Below, piece by piece: positions 45,887-53,774 of a DNA stretch of 64,000 nt. The stretch comes from Algoriphagus boritolerans DSM 17298 = JCM 18970. Lineage in GTDB: Bacteria > Bacteroidota > Bacteroidia > Cytophagales > Cyclobacteriaceae. Every line of letters starts with the position of its first letter. Position 1 is the first letter of the stretch. The position numbers and the translations under genes were made by a program. The DNA is taken from assembly GCF_900108085.1 (NCBI RefSeq), contig NZ_FNVR01000001.1, forward strand, positions 124,712-188,711. The letters run 5' to 3'. Under the pieces are notes generated by a model. It ran no database searches. It was not told the origin of the DNA and worked only from the letters and a program-made list of their open reading frames with translations.

Positions 45887-46722
45887 GAAAAACCTATTTG
45901 ATTTTTGCGTTTTTTATCGCAATCATTTCTAATGTTCCGGGGCAAGGATTAGGCAGCCCCGGAACTATTAAGGATGACGGCAGATTCGCAGCTTCAACCA
46001 AACAACTCAATCAATTTTTTAGACGGTTCAACGGGGAAGAATCCATCGATGGAGGCACTCGCTTTAATCCAGGCGATTCGCTCTATAGGAATATACCCCT
46101 AAGAAAAGGATACCTAAACATTCTCTTCGATAATCAAACCACTTCGATCACCGCTGACCTGAAGAATCAATTCATTCAGAATGTCCTGTCTGAAGCGTAT
46201 CCCCAATACCTGGTGTTTCACCGGGAAGGTTGGTATGCTGAAGTGGAGACCGAATTTATGTTTAAAGGTAAAAGAGAAAAGGCTACCCTCTTCATGAAAC
46301 TTCAGGCCGAAGGCCTGGGATACGAATGGGTAATCGATCAGGTAAGCTTCGCCCCATTTAAAAACCTATTCAACAAGCCTGTGGGTGATCAGAAAGATTT
46401 CCTCCATCCCTTAAGTCATGAATTGGGCTTCATGAACCTCAGAAAAGCACTCCAGGATTCCAATCTGCCTGAATCTTTTACCGCCAATTCTTACAAACCG
46501 GATTATTTGGCCATCTTCTTGTATGAGATGAAGCAAAATAATCTTCGATTTATTACAGTTTCGGGACTGAAATTTCATTTCTTCCAAGTCCAGGGCTGGT
46601 ATTTCGAAGTCAATCAATTCAATAGGCCGGGCTTCAATACCGGATGGCTGATTTCTAATCTGGTCAAGCTTGGGCCGGGAGATAAAGAGACCATTCTCAA
46701 ATACATCTATGATCAGGAGTAA
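45883..46722 (+). CDS. Hypothetical exported protein
   Basis: A 279-residue protein with a signal peptide ending near NVPGQG. It has STKQLNQFFRRFNGEE near the start and a strand-rich middle (KGYLNILFDNQT, WYAEVETEFMF, KATLFMKLQAEG); a second half has FMNLRKALQDSNLP and FLYEMKQNNLRFITVSG. I do not recognise a family. The FFRRFNGEE piece resembles starts of small secreted Bacteroidota proteins of unknown role. It overlaps the genes on both sides (4 and 14 bp), so it belongs to the same message as the leucine-rich-repeat protein. Confidence 0.7.
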   Translation: MRKTYLIFAFFIAIISNVPGQGLGSPGTIKDDGRFAASTKQLNQFFRRFNGEESIDGGTRFNPGDSLYRNIPLRKGYLNILFDNQTTSITADLKNQFIQNVLSEAYPQYLVFHREGWYAEVETEFMFKGKREKATLFMKLQAEGLGYEWVIDQVSFAPFKNLFNKPVGDQKDFLHPLSHELGFMNLRKALQDSNLPESFTANSYKPDYLAIFLYEMKQNNLRFITVSGLKFHFFQVQGWYFEVNQFNRPGFNTGWLISNLVKLGPGDKETILKYIYDQE

Positions 46723-49159
46723 GAAATTTCTAGTAGGCAGTATTTTCTTTTTACTCAACCTTTCGGGGACTGCCCAGACTATCAAAGGCTATACCAAAGA
46801 ACAGGTGTCTGAATTTTCTTCCAAAGTAGAAGATCAGGTGAGATTTTTAGAATACCTGTTGAATACGATCGGCAACGGGGAAACTTCTCCCCGGGATAAA
46901 GATGTAATCATCAGGGAAAGCTACCTTAAGATTTTCAGAGACGAAAAAGTCCAAGTGGAAGATGACCTCCTGCTCGATCGTAAAGTAGTCACCAATAAAG
47001 ATGTTACCGCCTACCTCAAAGACATCGAATTTTTTTATAAAAATGTAGAGTTCAAGTTCAAAATCCGGGAAGTAAAACCTTCCCAAAAAGAAAATGGCGA
47101 GGTCTATTTCCTGGCAGCATTGGATCGGACGATCTCAGCAACGACGCTTTCCGGTGAAAAAATCACCAATACCAAACCCCGCTTCGTGGAGGTAAACCTC
47201 GATGACAAATCTCAGGAACTCAAAATTGTGAGTGTTTACACTACCAAAATCAGTCGTGACGAAGAGCTGACCGCCTGGTGGGAATCCCTCGATTCGCCTT
47301 GGAGAAATTACTTCACCGACAGATTCGGTCTTTCGGAGTCGGATTCGGTCAACTTGGATTGGTTCTATCGGTTTGTGAGCATCGATTCTCTGGACATTTC
47401 CGGAAATCCTCAAATCAGAACCTTAAACCCACTTTCTGAACTGCGGGATTTGAAAGTGATCGATATCTCAAACACTGGAATAACCGATCTTGGCCCCATC
47501 TCCAATGTCACTTTTTTGGAGAGCCTCGATATTTCCAATACCCCAACTGAAGACATTCAATTTATCAAGTATTCGGATCGACTGAAACACCTCGACATCT
47601 CGCAAACTCAAATTACAGACATTTCTCAACTGCTCAATTTAAAGAGTCTTGTTTCCCTAAAGGTCCAAAAAACACCCATCCTGAGTTTTGCCGTATTGAA
47701 TGAATTCAAAAATCTCACACAATTGGATCTGTCTGAATCGGGATTCAACAATGTGGAAAACATCAAGGATCTAAATCAACTTCAAACTCTAAACTTGAGT
47801 GGGAATTACATGATCAACCTGTCTGCCTTAGCAGGTCTGTCATCCCTGACTTCCCTCAACCTGGCTCAAACAAACATTCAGGATCTATCTCCAATTGCAA
47901 GTCTTCAAAAACTGGAGTTGTTGGATATCACTGGTAGCCAAGTGGCAGATATTTCATCGTTGGACTCACTCACTGTTCTGAAGAAGATTTTGGCTGATGA
48001 AACGCAACTCTCCCCTTTGGCTGCAGATGTTTTTATCCGTAAAAATCCAGAAGTCCTTCTGATTCATCATGTAAAAGACCTTGAAAGCTGGTGGGCGGGT
48101 CTCTCATCTGAATGGAAAGCCGCTTTAAAAAGAAACAACCCCATTATTACAGACGACAACCCGGGGATTGAAACGCTCACTCAGACAATCACCGTTACCG
48201 AGCTCAATTTGGATAGCGCCCAACTGGAGAACCTAACGCCGATCACCCGATTTGTCAATCTTTCAACGCTCAACTTTTCAAACAATCCCATTGCCGACTT
48301 ACTTCCTTTGAGTGAAGTGAAAACGCTTGTCCACTTGGTAGGTAAAAATACCCAGGTAGCAGACCTATCTGCCCTCACAGAAAATGACCTGCTTGAATCT
48401 CTGGACCTTGAATTCAGTCCGGTGAAAAGCATTCAGGAACTCGCCGGACTACCCAATCTGACCTATTTGAATGTGAATGGGGCAGATTTTGACCCTACTA
48501 GCGTTCCTGATATTTTGATCAGAAAGCCCGAGATGAATATCCTTTTCAGGACGGAGGAACTCCAATCTTGGTGGAACGAGATGGATGATCAATGGAAAGA
48601 TATCTTGAGAAGCCAATTTTCACTTTCTGAAAATCCCGATACGGAAAAGCTTCATCAGCTCACTGGTAGGGCAGAACTTACCCTTCGTAGTGTCCCGGTT
48701 TCGGACTTGATTCCCTTGTCTGCATTTGTGAACCTAAGAAGTTTGGAGGTATTTGATGCGCCTATTGCTTCAGTTGCTCCCTTGAGTGCGATGAGATTAC
48801 TGACCAAACTTAAACTTTCCCAAGTCCCCGTTACCGATTTCCTTCCGCTTTCAGGCCTTAGCCTTTTGGAGGAGCTGGATCTTTCCAATACCGGAATTGA
48901 GGGCTTGACACCGCTGAGTAATTTGAGTGAACTGAAAAAGCTAAATATCTCAGGTACCAATCTAAGGACACTCAAAGGTATTGAGTCACTTCATGCACTT
49001 GAAGAACTGGATGTAGCCAGTACCAATCTTAGAAATCTAAAACCCATTGATGGCTTGCAAAATCTTAAAAAACTGTCCTGCTTTAATACCAATTTGACTA
49101 CCAGAGCTGTGGAATCCTTCAAAGCAAGCCATCCCGACTGTGAAGTACGATTCTATTGA
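46709..49159 (+). CDS. Exported leucine-rich-repeat protein with three WW-spacer modules
   Basis: An 816-residue protein; I start it at ATG 46709, which puts a clear signal peptide (SKKFLVGSIFFLLNLSGTAQ) at the N-terminus. An N-terminal domain of about 160 residues (LNTIGNGETS landmark) resembles the protein encoded at 45311. The rest is internalin-like LRR units of about 22 residues (LKVIDISNTGITDLGPIS, LESLDISNTPTEDIQ, LEELDLSNTGIEGLTPLS). The array is interrupted three times by a helical spacer with WW-x(8)-W: near residues 190 (LTAWWESLDSPWRNYF), 461 (LESWWAGLSSEWKAAL) and 621 (LQSWWNEMDDQWKDIL). A surface or periplasmic protein-binding role is likely; the partner is unknown. Confidence 0.82.
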   Translation: MIRSKKFLVGSIFFLLNLSGTAQTIKGYTKEQVSEFSSKVEDQVRFLEYLLNTIGNGETSPRDKDVIIRESYLKIFRDEKVQVEDDLLLDRKVVTNKDVTAYLKDIEFFYKNVEFKFKIREVKPSQKENGEVYFLAALDRTISATTLSGEKITNTKPRFVEVNLDDKSQELKIVSVYTTKISRDEELTAWWESLDSPWRNYFTDRFGLSESDSVNLDWFYRFVSIDSLDISGNPQIRTLNPLSELRDLKVIDISNTGITDLGPISNVTFLESLDISNTPTEDIQFIKYSDRLKHLDISQTQITDISQLLNLKSLVSLKVQKTPILSFAVLNEFKNLTQLDLSESGFNNVENIKDLNQLQTLNLSGNYMINLSALAGLSSLTSLNLAQTNIQDLSPIASLQKLELLDITGSQVADISSLDSLTVLKKILADETQLSPLAADVFIRKNPEVLLIHHVKDLESWWAGLSSEWKAALKRNNPIITDDNPGIETLTQTITVTELNLDSAQLENLTPITRFVNLSTLNFSNNPIADLLPLSEVKTLVHLVGKNTQVADLSALTENDLLESLDLEFSPVKSIQELAGLPNLTYLNVNGADFDPTSVPDILIRKPEMNILFRTEELQSWWNEMDDQWKDILRSQFSLSENPDTEKLHQLTGRAELTLRSVPVSDLIPLSAFVNLRSLEVFDAPIASVAPLSAMRLLTKLKLSQVPVTDFLPLSGLSLLEELDLSNTGIEGLTPLSNLSELKKLNISGTNLRTLKGIESLHALEELDVASTNLRNLKPIDGLQNLKKLSCFNTNLTTRAVESFKASHPDCEVRFY

Positions 49160-49310
49160 TCAGTAATCCTGAGATTTGTTTTGGAATACCATAGCCAGGA
49201 ATGAAGTCCATTTTTCGCTCGGGTTTCATTCTTTGAAAGAAAAATCTATCCTCTCACTTAGCCAAATAATCAGTATTCAGTCTCAGTGTTCAGTCCCGAT
49301 TCACCAGTTT

Positions 49311-49433
49311 GTGGTGAGCGGAGTCGAACCATTAAGCAGTTCTACGATTCAACAATGGTTGGTGCGCTCGGTCACTGAGCCCGGTTGGTGAGCATGGCTG
49401 CACTGAACTATGTCGGAGCATCGGTCATCCGAC
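49311..49433 (+). repeat. REP-like palindromic sequence
   Basis: GGTGAGCGGAGTCGAACCAT, then GCTCGGTCACTGAGC with GCTC/GAGC arms, then GGTTGGTGAGC and GTCGGA...TCCGAC arms (49412-49433). The GAGCGGAGTCGAACC core is of the kind dispersed in Bacteroidota intergenic regions. Confidence 0.5.
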
Positions 49434-49603
49434 ATTTCAAAAATTAATCATCTAACATCCGGAATAGCGACTATCCTATTGGAAGTCTGCCAAAAGCAAA
49501 AAGGGAGTCAAAAGTGCTGAAAAAAATCCCTTTAATATTTTCTAGAAAAAGTTCTGAGAAAAGTTGCTTAATCACCCTGATCAAAATTACAGCATGTCAA
49601 ACT

Positions 49604-49635
49604 CCAAAAAATACCCAGAACTGGGTATTTTTTGG
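49604..49635. terminator. Perfect 15-bp inverted repeat, bidirectional terminator
   Basis: CCAAAAAATACCCAG (49604-49618), AA, CTGGGTATTTTTTGG (49621-49635). A stem with A-run and T-run ends works on both strands. It is the first clear stop signal after the LRR operon, about 450 bp downstream. Confidence 0.75.
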
Positions 49636-50027
49636 TTTTATAGGCAGAAAGTTTTCCACAAAATTGTATATTATTTATAATCTTTTGTATTATAAATGTA
49701 AAGGATGTATCGCTACTTCTAGTTGGGATTTGCAATCGCGACCCAATATTTTCAGTATTTGTATTTCCGAAATACTGCAATTAGGGCAAGTCTTCCTCGC
49801 CTCCATGAATGTTCATTCACCAAGCACTGCTTACAATTGGCGCTAGTTTTTTTGATTTACTTCAGCGTAAGGTAGATTTGTACCCGTAATTATTCAGTCT
49901 TTAGGGCCCTAAACAACTAACCAATTCAATCTTTCAAACGTCTTAACCTCCCATCTTCCACACCCTTTTTTTCACAACCTTGTAGCGAATCCCAATGGCA
50001 TTTTCGTCTTGAGAAAAAAAACAAGCA

Positions 50028-50531
50028 ATGGTCTCGGTATTCCGATTTCTCCTTTTGTTATTCCTTTGTAGTTGCTCACTGGGAGATGAAGATCCTGCGT
50101 TGGGATTCTCCGATTTCTATCAAATCCAAGGACCGGGATATCGATTTACAGTTGACCCGAGAAAATATCAGCAGTTGGACTTCAATCGGAAAAATCCATC
50201 GCTTTGCCCGCTTAGTTTTGAAATTAAAAGTATAAATCGGGAGGAAACCGAACTTACCCTCGAAATAGAACGTCCAAAAGGATGCAATGCAATCTATGAA
50301 CTGGTATGGGATGGGAGATGGCAGGAATCCGCTCCGCGAAGAATGCAAATCTACCTGACGGCGAACTTCAATTCCTGTTCTCCTGCATCGGAGACAGAGA
50401 TTGACATAGTTAAAGTGGATTTGGCAAAAGCACTCCGCGAGACCACCACAGACCTGTTTACCATTTATCTGAGAGAGCATTGCAGTTTTCGGGATTTCAA
50501 CTGTGTAGGAAATTGTCGGCTGAGTATATAA
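50028..50531 (+). CDS. Hypothetical small lipoprotein
   Basis: A 167-residue protein with a short hydrophobic signal ending LFLCSCSLGDED, where the second Cys (about residue 16) fits a lipobox. The mature domain carries several Cys (CPLSFEI, ERPKGCNAIYE, NSCSPAS, EHCSFRDFNCVGNC), enough for disulfides. No family recognised. It precedes the ECF sigma factor gene by 23 bp on the same strand and may be part of its operon. Confidence 0.65.
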   Translation: MVSVFRFLLLLFLCSCSLGDEDPALGFSDFYQIQGPGYRFTVDPRKYQQLDFNRKNPSLCPLSFEIKSINREETELTLEIERPKGCNAIYELVWDGRWQESAPRRMQIYLTANFNSCSPASETEIDIVKVDLAKALRETTTDLFTIYLREHCSFRDFNCVGNCRLSI

Positions 50532-50554
50532 GAAGCAACGTAGCGTAATTTGAT

Positions 50555-51103
50555 TTGAACTGGTCTGACCAAGAGTTGATCGAAGGTTGCAAACTTCGGT
50601 CAAAAAAGCATGAGGAGTACTTTTTTAAAAAATACTATGGCTATGTCATGGGGATCAGTCTGTCCTATTCCAAAAGTAGAGACCTGGCACAGGAGATCAC
50701 TAATGATTCATTTATGAAATGTTTTGATTCCTTCAAAAAAATGGATCAAACCCCACCCCTTAAGGCCTGGCTCAGAAGGATTACCGTAAACACCGCCATA
50801 GATTATTACAGGAAGGACAAACGGATTAAAAATCACCAGGAAGCGGATGGCGAAACTCCGGTGTTCGATGAAATATATGCCCCGGATCAGCTGGCTTTTG
50901 AGGATATCCTCAAACTCCTCCATCAGTTGCCCGAGGATCAGCAAGTGGTATTCAACCTCTATGAGGTCGAAGGTTATAGTCACAGGGAAGTAGCAGATCG
51001 GCTGGAAATCACCGAAAGCTCCTCCCGAGTTTACCTGACGCGCGCAAAGACCAAACTGCGTCAGTTGATTCAACATCACATGAAAGAATATGCAGGAAGA
51101 TAA
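50555..51103 (+). CDS. ECF-type RNA polymerase sigma factor
   Basis: A 182-residue sigma-70 family protein. Region 2 contains YYGYVMGISLSYSKSRDLAQ followed by EITNDSFMKCFDSFKKM and LKAWLRRITVNTAIDYYRK; region 4 has LPEDQQVVFNLYEVEGYSHR and EVADRLEITESSSRVYLTRA, a typical HTH. The start is TTG at 50555, as the family N-terminus (WSDQELIEGC) lies directly after it. It overlaps the downstream gene by 14 bp; that gene has the membrane topology of an anti-sigma partner. Confidence 0.87.
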   Translation: MNWSDQELIEGCKLRSKKHEEYFFKKYYGYVMGISLSYSKSRDLAQEITNDSFMKCFDSFKKMDQTPPLKAWLRRITVNTAIDYYRKDKRIKNHQEADGETPVFDEIYAPDQLAFEDILKLLHQLPEDQQVVFNLYEVEGYSHREVADRLEITESSSRVYLTRAKTKLRQLIQHHMKEYAGR

Positions 51104-52475
51104 AACACCAAAAAGGTTGGCCTACATGCTGCGTAAGCAGCAGGAAGAAAACCCTCTTCCGTACGAATTGGGAGCCTGGGAGGCTTTTTCCAAAAAAAGA
51201 GCTGCTAACACCGGAAAGAAAACAGCCTACTGGATAGCCGGAATTGCTGCATCCCTAGCCTTATTATTAGTGGCAGGAGGCCTTTGGCTTTCCAATGATT
51301 TGGAAATGGACAATGCACTGCCATCCCAAGAGATGGCTTTGGAAGAAAAGCTGCCTTCACCGGATTCTGAAAAATCAGAATTAGGTAATTCCAGGAATCC
51401 TGAAAATGAAGATTCCGAAAAATCTGAAGGCATAAATCCAGTTTCCTCGCAAGAAAGGGGGGTTCAGGACACAAACTCTCAAAGCTTTAATTCAAGCAAA
51501 GGGGGGTTGGTTATCCATGAAACTATAAAATCAGCAGCCACTGAAACTATTTTTAGTGTTCCAGATACAAATGCTATTGCTAAAGCACAGCAAGAGCCTG
51601 ATAAAAAGACTTTTCCGACCCTGATGGAACGTGGGAAATCTACTCAAGACCTCACGAAAACAGGAATTCAGCAATCTTTTATTGCAACCCAAGAAATGGG
51701 AGAAAGGGAAAAGGAAGCGCTGAAAACGGAAATTCCTGAAGAGAAAGTCATTACACAGCCTGATTTGGCTAAGGAACCCCAACTGACTGATGCCGAGATT
51801 GAAGAAATCCTCGAAACTCCCTCTTTTGCCAGACTGGCATTGGGACTCTCTCCCGGCTATGGCGCATCGCAAAGCAGTGCCCAGGCTACGAGTGGATCCA
51901 GTCTGGGCTTCGGCGTGATGATAGACAAGGATATAGTTGGCAAACTTAGCATAGGCTCCGGTCTTGCCGTCAATTACCTCAATCAGGCTAGCGAAAGCCA
52001 AAGCTATGCACAGGTGGCCGGCTTTTCTTCTCCGGTAACTGAAAAGAATGAGATTGCGCAAGTGCAGGTGGATATTCCTTTGTATTTCAAATATCCCATC
52101 ACCCGAAACAATTCGATCTCCCTGCAGGCGGGATTTTCCAATCTGGTGACTTTCAATCAGGCCGCGGAGACAGAGTTTACTTACACCCGACAGGTAGCTG
52201 TCTTCAATTCAAATGCAGCTATCCCGTCCAACTCTTTTACCTTAAAATCTGAGTCAGCTAGCCTGTCTTCTGATTTGAATGTGCCTCAAAACCGATTTTA
52301 TCCTTTTGCCACAGCTAATTTGGGTGTGAATTTTCGGCTTCTGGAGTCCAAGAAAACCAGCTATGAAGTGATGCCTTTTTATAACTATCCACTACAGGAA
52401 TTTTCCGGTTATGGTGAGAAGTTGGGAATGTTCGGAGCCTCCTTTAAAGTGAATTTTGGTACAATTAAAAGATAA
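51090..52475 (+). CDS. Membrane-anchored protein with outer-membrane beta-barrel domain; likely sigma-factor partner
   Basis: A 461-residue protein in three parts: a cytoplasmic N-terminus (1-45; RLAYMLRKQQEENPLPYELG, AWEAFSKK), one membrane helix (about 47-66; IAGIAASLALLLVAGGLWLS), a long Glu/Ser-rich periplasmic linker, and a C-terminal beta-barrel-like domain from about 245 (LALGLSPGYGASQ ... FGVMIDKDIVGKLSIGSGLA) ending GASFKVNFGTI. This design next to an ECF sigma factor is common in Bacteroidota. The short cytoplasmic part could bind the sigma factor, but no classical anti-sigma domain is visible. It overlaps the sigma gene. Confidence 0.75.
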   Translation: MQEDKTPKRLAYMLRKQQEENPLPYELGAWEAFSKKRAANTGKKTAYWIAGIAASLALLLVAGGLWLSNDLEMDNALPSQEMALEEKLPSPDSEKSELGNSRNPENEDSEKSEGINPVSSQERGVQDTNSQSFNSSKGGLVIHETIKSAATETIFSVPDTNAIAKAQQEPDKKTFPTLMERGKSTQDLTKTGIQQSFIATQEMGEREKEALKTEIPEEKVITQPDLAKEPQLTDAEIEEILETPSFARLALGLSPGYGASQSSAQATSGSSLGFGVMIDKDIVGKLSIGSGLAVNYLNQASESQSYAQVAGFSSPVTEKNEIAQVQVDIPLYFKYPITRNNSISLQAGFSNLVTFNQAAETEFTYTRQVAVFNSNAAIPSNSFTLKSESASLSSDLNVPQNRFYPFATANLGVNFRLLESKKTSYEVMPFYNYPLQEFSGYGEKLGMFGASFKVNFGTIKR

Positions 52476-52504
52476 TTATTAAAAACAGATTACTAAACCA
52501 ACTG

Positions 52505-52540
52505 AATCCACCCGGGAACGATCTTGGGTGGATTTTTTTG
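52505..52540 (+). terminator. Intrinsic terminator of the sigma-factor operon
   Basis: AATCCACCC (52505-52513), a 12-nt loop, GGGTGGATT (52526-52534), then a T-run. Confidence 0.85.
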
Positions 52541-52755
52541 CCCAAGGTTATTTTTTCAAGTAGCTAAATTTCGAGAAAGTTAAATTCAAGGTATTTCTAA
52601 TCTTGAACAAATGGAACTGGGCTAAATCTATTCTGTTTTGACTACACCTATGGGAATGAAAATTTTTTTATTTCAGGAAGATGATACCAATCGGTTTTGC
52701 TTTTCATCCAGGCCTGGTAGCTTTCTCACATTCAACCAGGTCTTTTCTTTAACTC

Positions 52756-52789
52756 AAAAAAAATCCCGAAGCTCACCCAAGCTTCGGGA
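52756..52789 (-). terminator. Intrinsic terminator of the DUF4397 gene
   Basis: A perfect 10-bp stem TCCCGAAGCT (52764-52773) / AGCTTCGGGA (52780-52789) with a 6-nt loop; on the minus strand it is followed by eight T. Confidence 0.88.
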
Positions 52790-52822
52790 GAAAAAAAAAA
52801 AAATAAGGCGTCTTTTTTCTGA

Positions 52823-53551
52823 TTAGTACTTGATGTAATTGGTTACCAGTTGTAGGTCCAGCTTTTTATCTCCGGTACTTTCTGAATTTAGTCCCCTCAT
52901 AACCAAGGTATACACTCGGTTCCCTTTTAGTTCCAATGTTCCGGTTTGGATTAGGGTCTCATCCGTCTTGGTAGATTTTACAGTGAGCGTGACATTTCCT
53001 TTTGGCAATTCCTCAAATCCCGATACTGACTTGAAAGTGGAACCGGTTCCCAGTGCTGTGGTGGAGCCAGAAGCCTCCAAATAAACTGATTCCGTATCTC
53101 TTGAAAGATGGACAAAGCGCAGTTGTGCCTTTGCTTCAGTTGGGTCTTCCCAGATGTCCTTGACCAAAATCGCATCGATTCCTTGGGTGGCATCTGCCAC
53201 AAAAACCGAGTACACAGAATCCGCCTTCAGCTCAAAATTTTTCTCCAGAAGTGCAGAGGCAGAATTGAAGGCTGAAAATCTGAAATCTCGCCTGCCCGGA
53301 AAATAAGCGCTGTAGGGTAACACTTGGGTGTACTCAAGTGGGGTTTGATTCACCCGATTTTGGTTGGCGAAAATGTCCATGGCAGGTGCGGTGGTGGAGC
53401 CCTGGAAGATGGTGACATAGGCTGCAGGGGGCAACTCCGGAGATTCAAGATTGTCAAGACAGCTACTCAAGAGAAGGGATCCGGCTAGCAAGCCCGAAAC
53501 CATTAGGATTCCCCTGCGGGTAATAGATTTGCTTAATGATGAAAAGCGCAT
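52823..53551 (-). CDS. DUF4397-like lipoprotein
   Basis: A 242-residue exported lipoprotein; the signal ends LLAGSLLLSSC with Cys at about residue 31. The mature domain contains YVTIFQGSTTAPAMDIFAN, YSAYFPGRRDFRFSA, YSVFVADATQGIDAILV, LRFVHLSRDTESVYLEAS and VYTLVMRGL, two similar beta-sandwich halves typical of DUF4397 (a cell-surface domain of unknown role). It has its own terminator and is divergent from the pyruvate-kinase-like gene. Confidence 0.8.
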   Translation of the reverse strand: MRFSSLSKSITRRGILMVSGLLAGSLLLSSCLDNLESPELPPAAYVTIFQGSTTAPAMDIFANQNRVNQTPLEYTQVLPYSAYFPGRRDFRFSAFNSASALLEKNFELKADSVYSVFVADATQGIDAILVKDIWEDPTEAKAQLRFVHLSRDTESVYLEASGSTTALGTGSTFKSVSGFEELPKGNVTLTVKSTKTDETLIQTGTLELKGNRVYTLVMRGLNSESTGDKKLDLQLVTNYIKY

Positions 53552-53774
53552 AAGTGATGGGTTTAGTTTTTAAATACACCCCCAAGACGTAAAATGGCGT
53601 TTTTTCGCTTCAACTTCTTTCAAAAAATCCTGAAAATCTCTCAATTCAGGAAAAACAGATTCTGATCCAAGCACATATATTTAAGATTTTTTAAAGAAAA
53701 AAGCCGATAACTTGAATTCGAATACATCCTTTGAATCTAAGAATTCGGAAATTGCAATAAATCCTAAAAACCCT

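Larger units (their letters stand above)
49160..50027 (+). other. 868-bp intergenic region with repeats and a perfect inverted repeat
   Basis: No convincing gene on either strand; the apparent frames at 49176-49391 and 49514-49846 run through palindromes. The region holds REP-like sequence (49311-49433), the terminator at 49604, a palindrome-like piece GGGATTTGCAATCGCGACCC (about 49724-49743) of a kind often seen between Bacteroidota genes, and an AACAACTAACCAATTCAA copy at 49911. It separates the LRR operon from the sigma-factor operon. Confidence 0.6.
52476..52822 (+). other. 347-bp gap between convergent genes, with two terminators
   Basis: Apart from the two hairpins listed separately nothing is recognised here. 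The apparent frame at 52638-52826 crosses the second hairpin and ends inside the convergent gene, so I do not call it. Confidence 0.6.

Noticed and set aside
49311..49340. Possible tRNA T-arm on the minus strand (GGTTCGACTCC)
   Set aside because: No matching T-stem, anticodon arm or acceptor stem can be drawn; the sequence fits a REP-type intergenic repeat.
49514..49846. 110-codon open frame in the gap after the LRR gene
   Set aside because: It crosses the perfect inverted repeat at 49604-49635 and palindrome-like sequence, and the product has no protein-like pattern.
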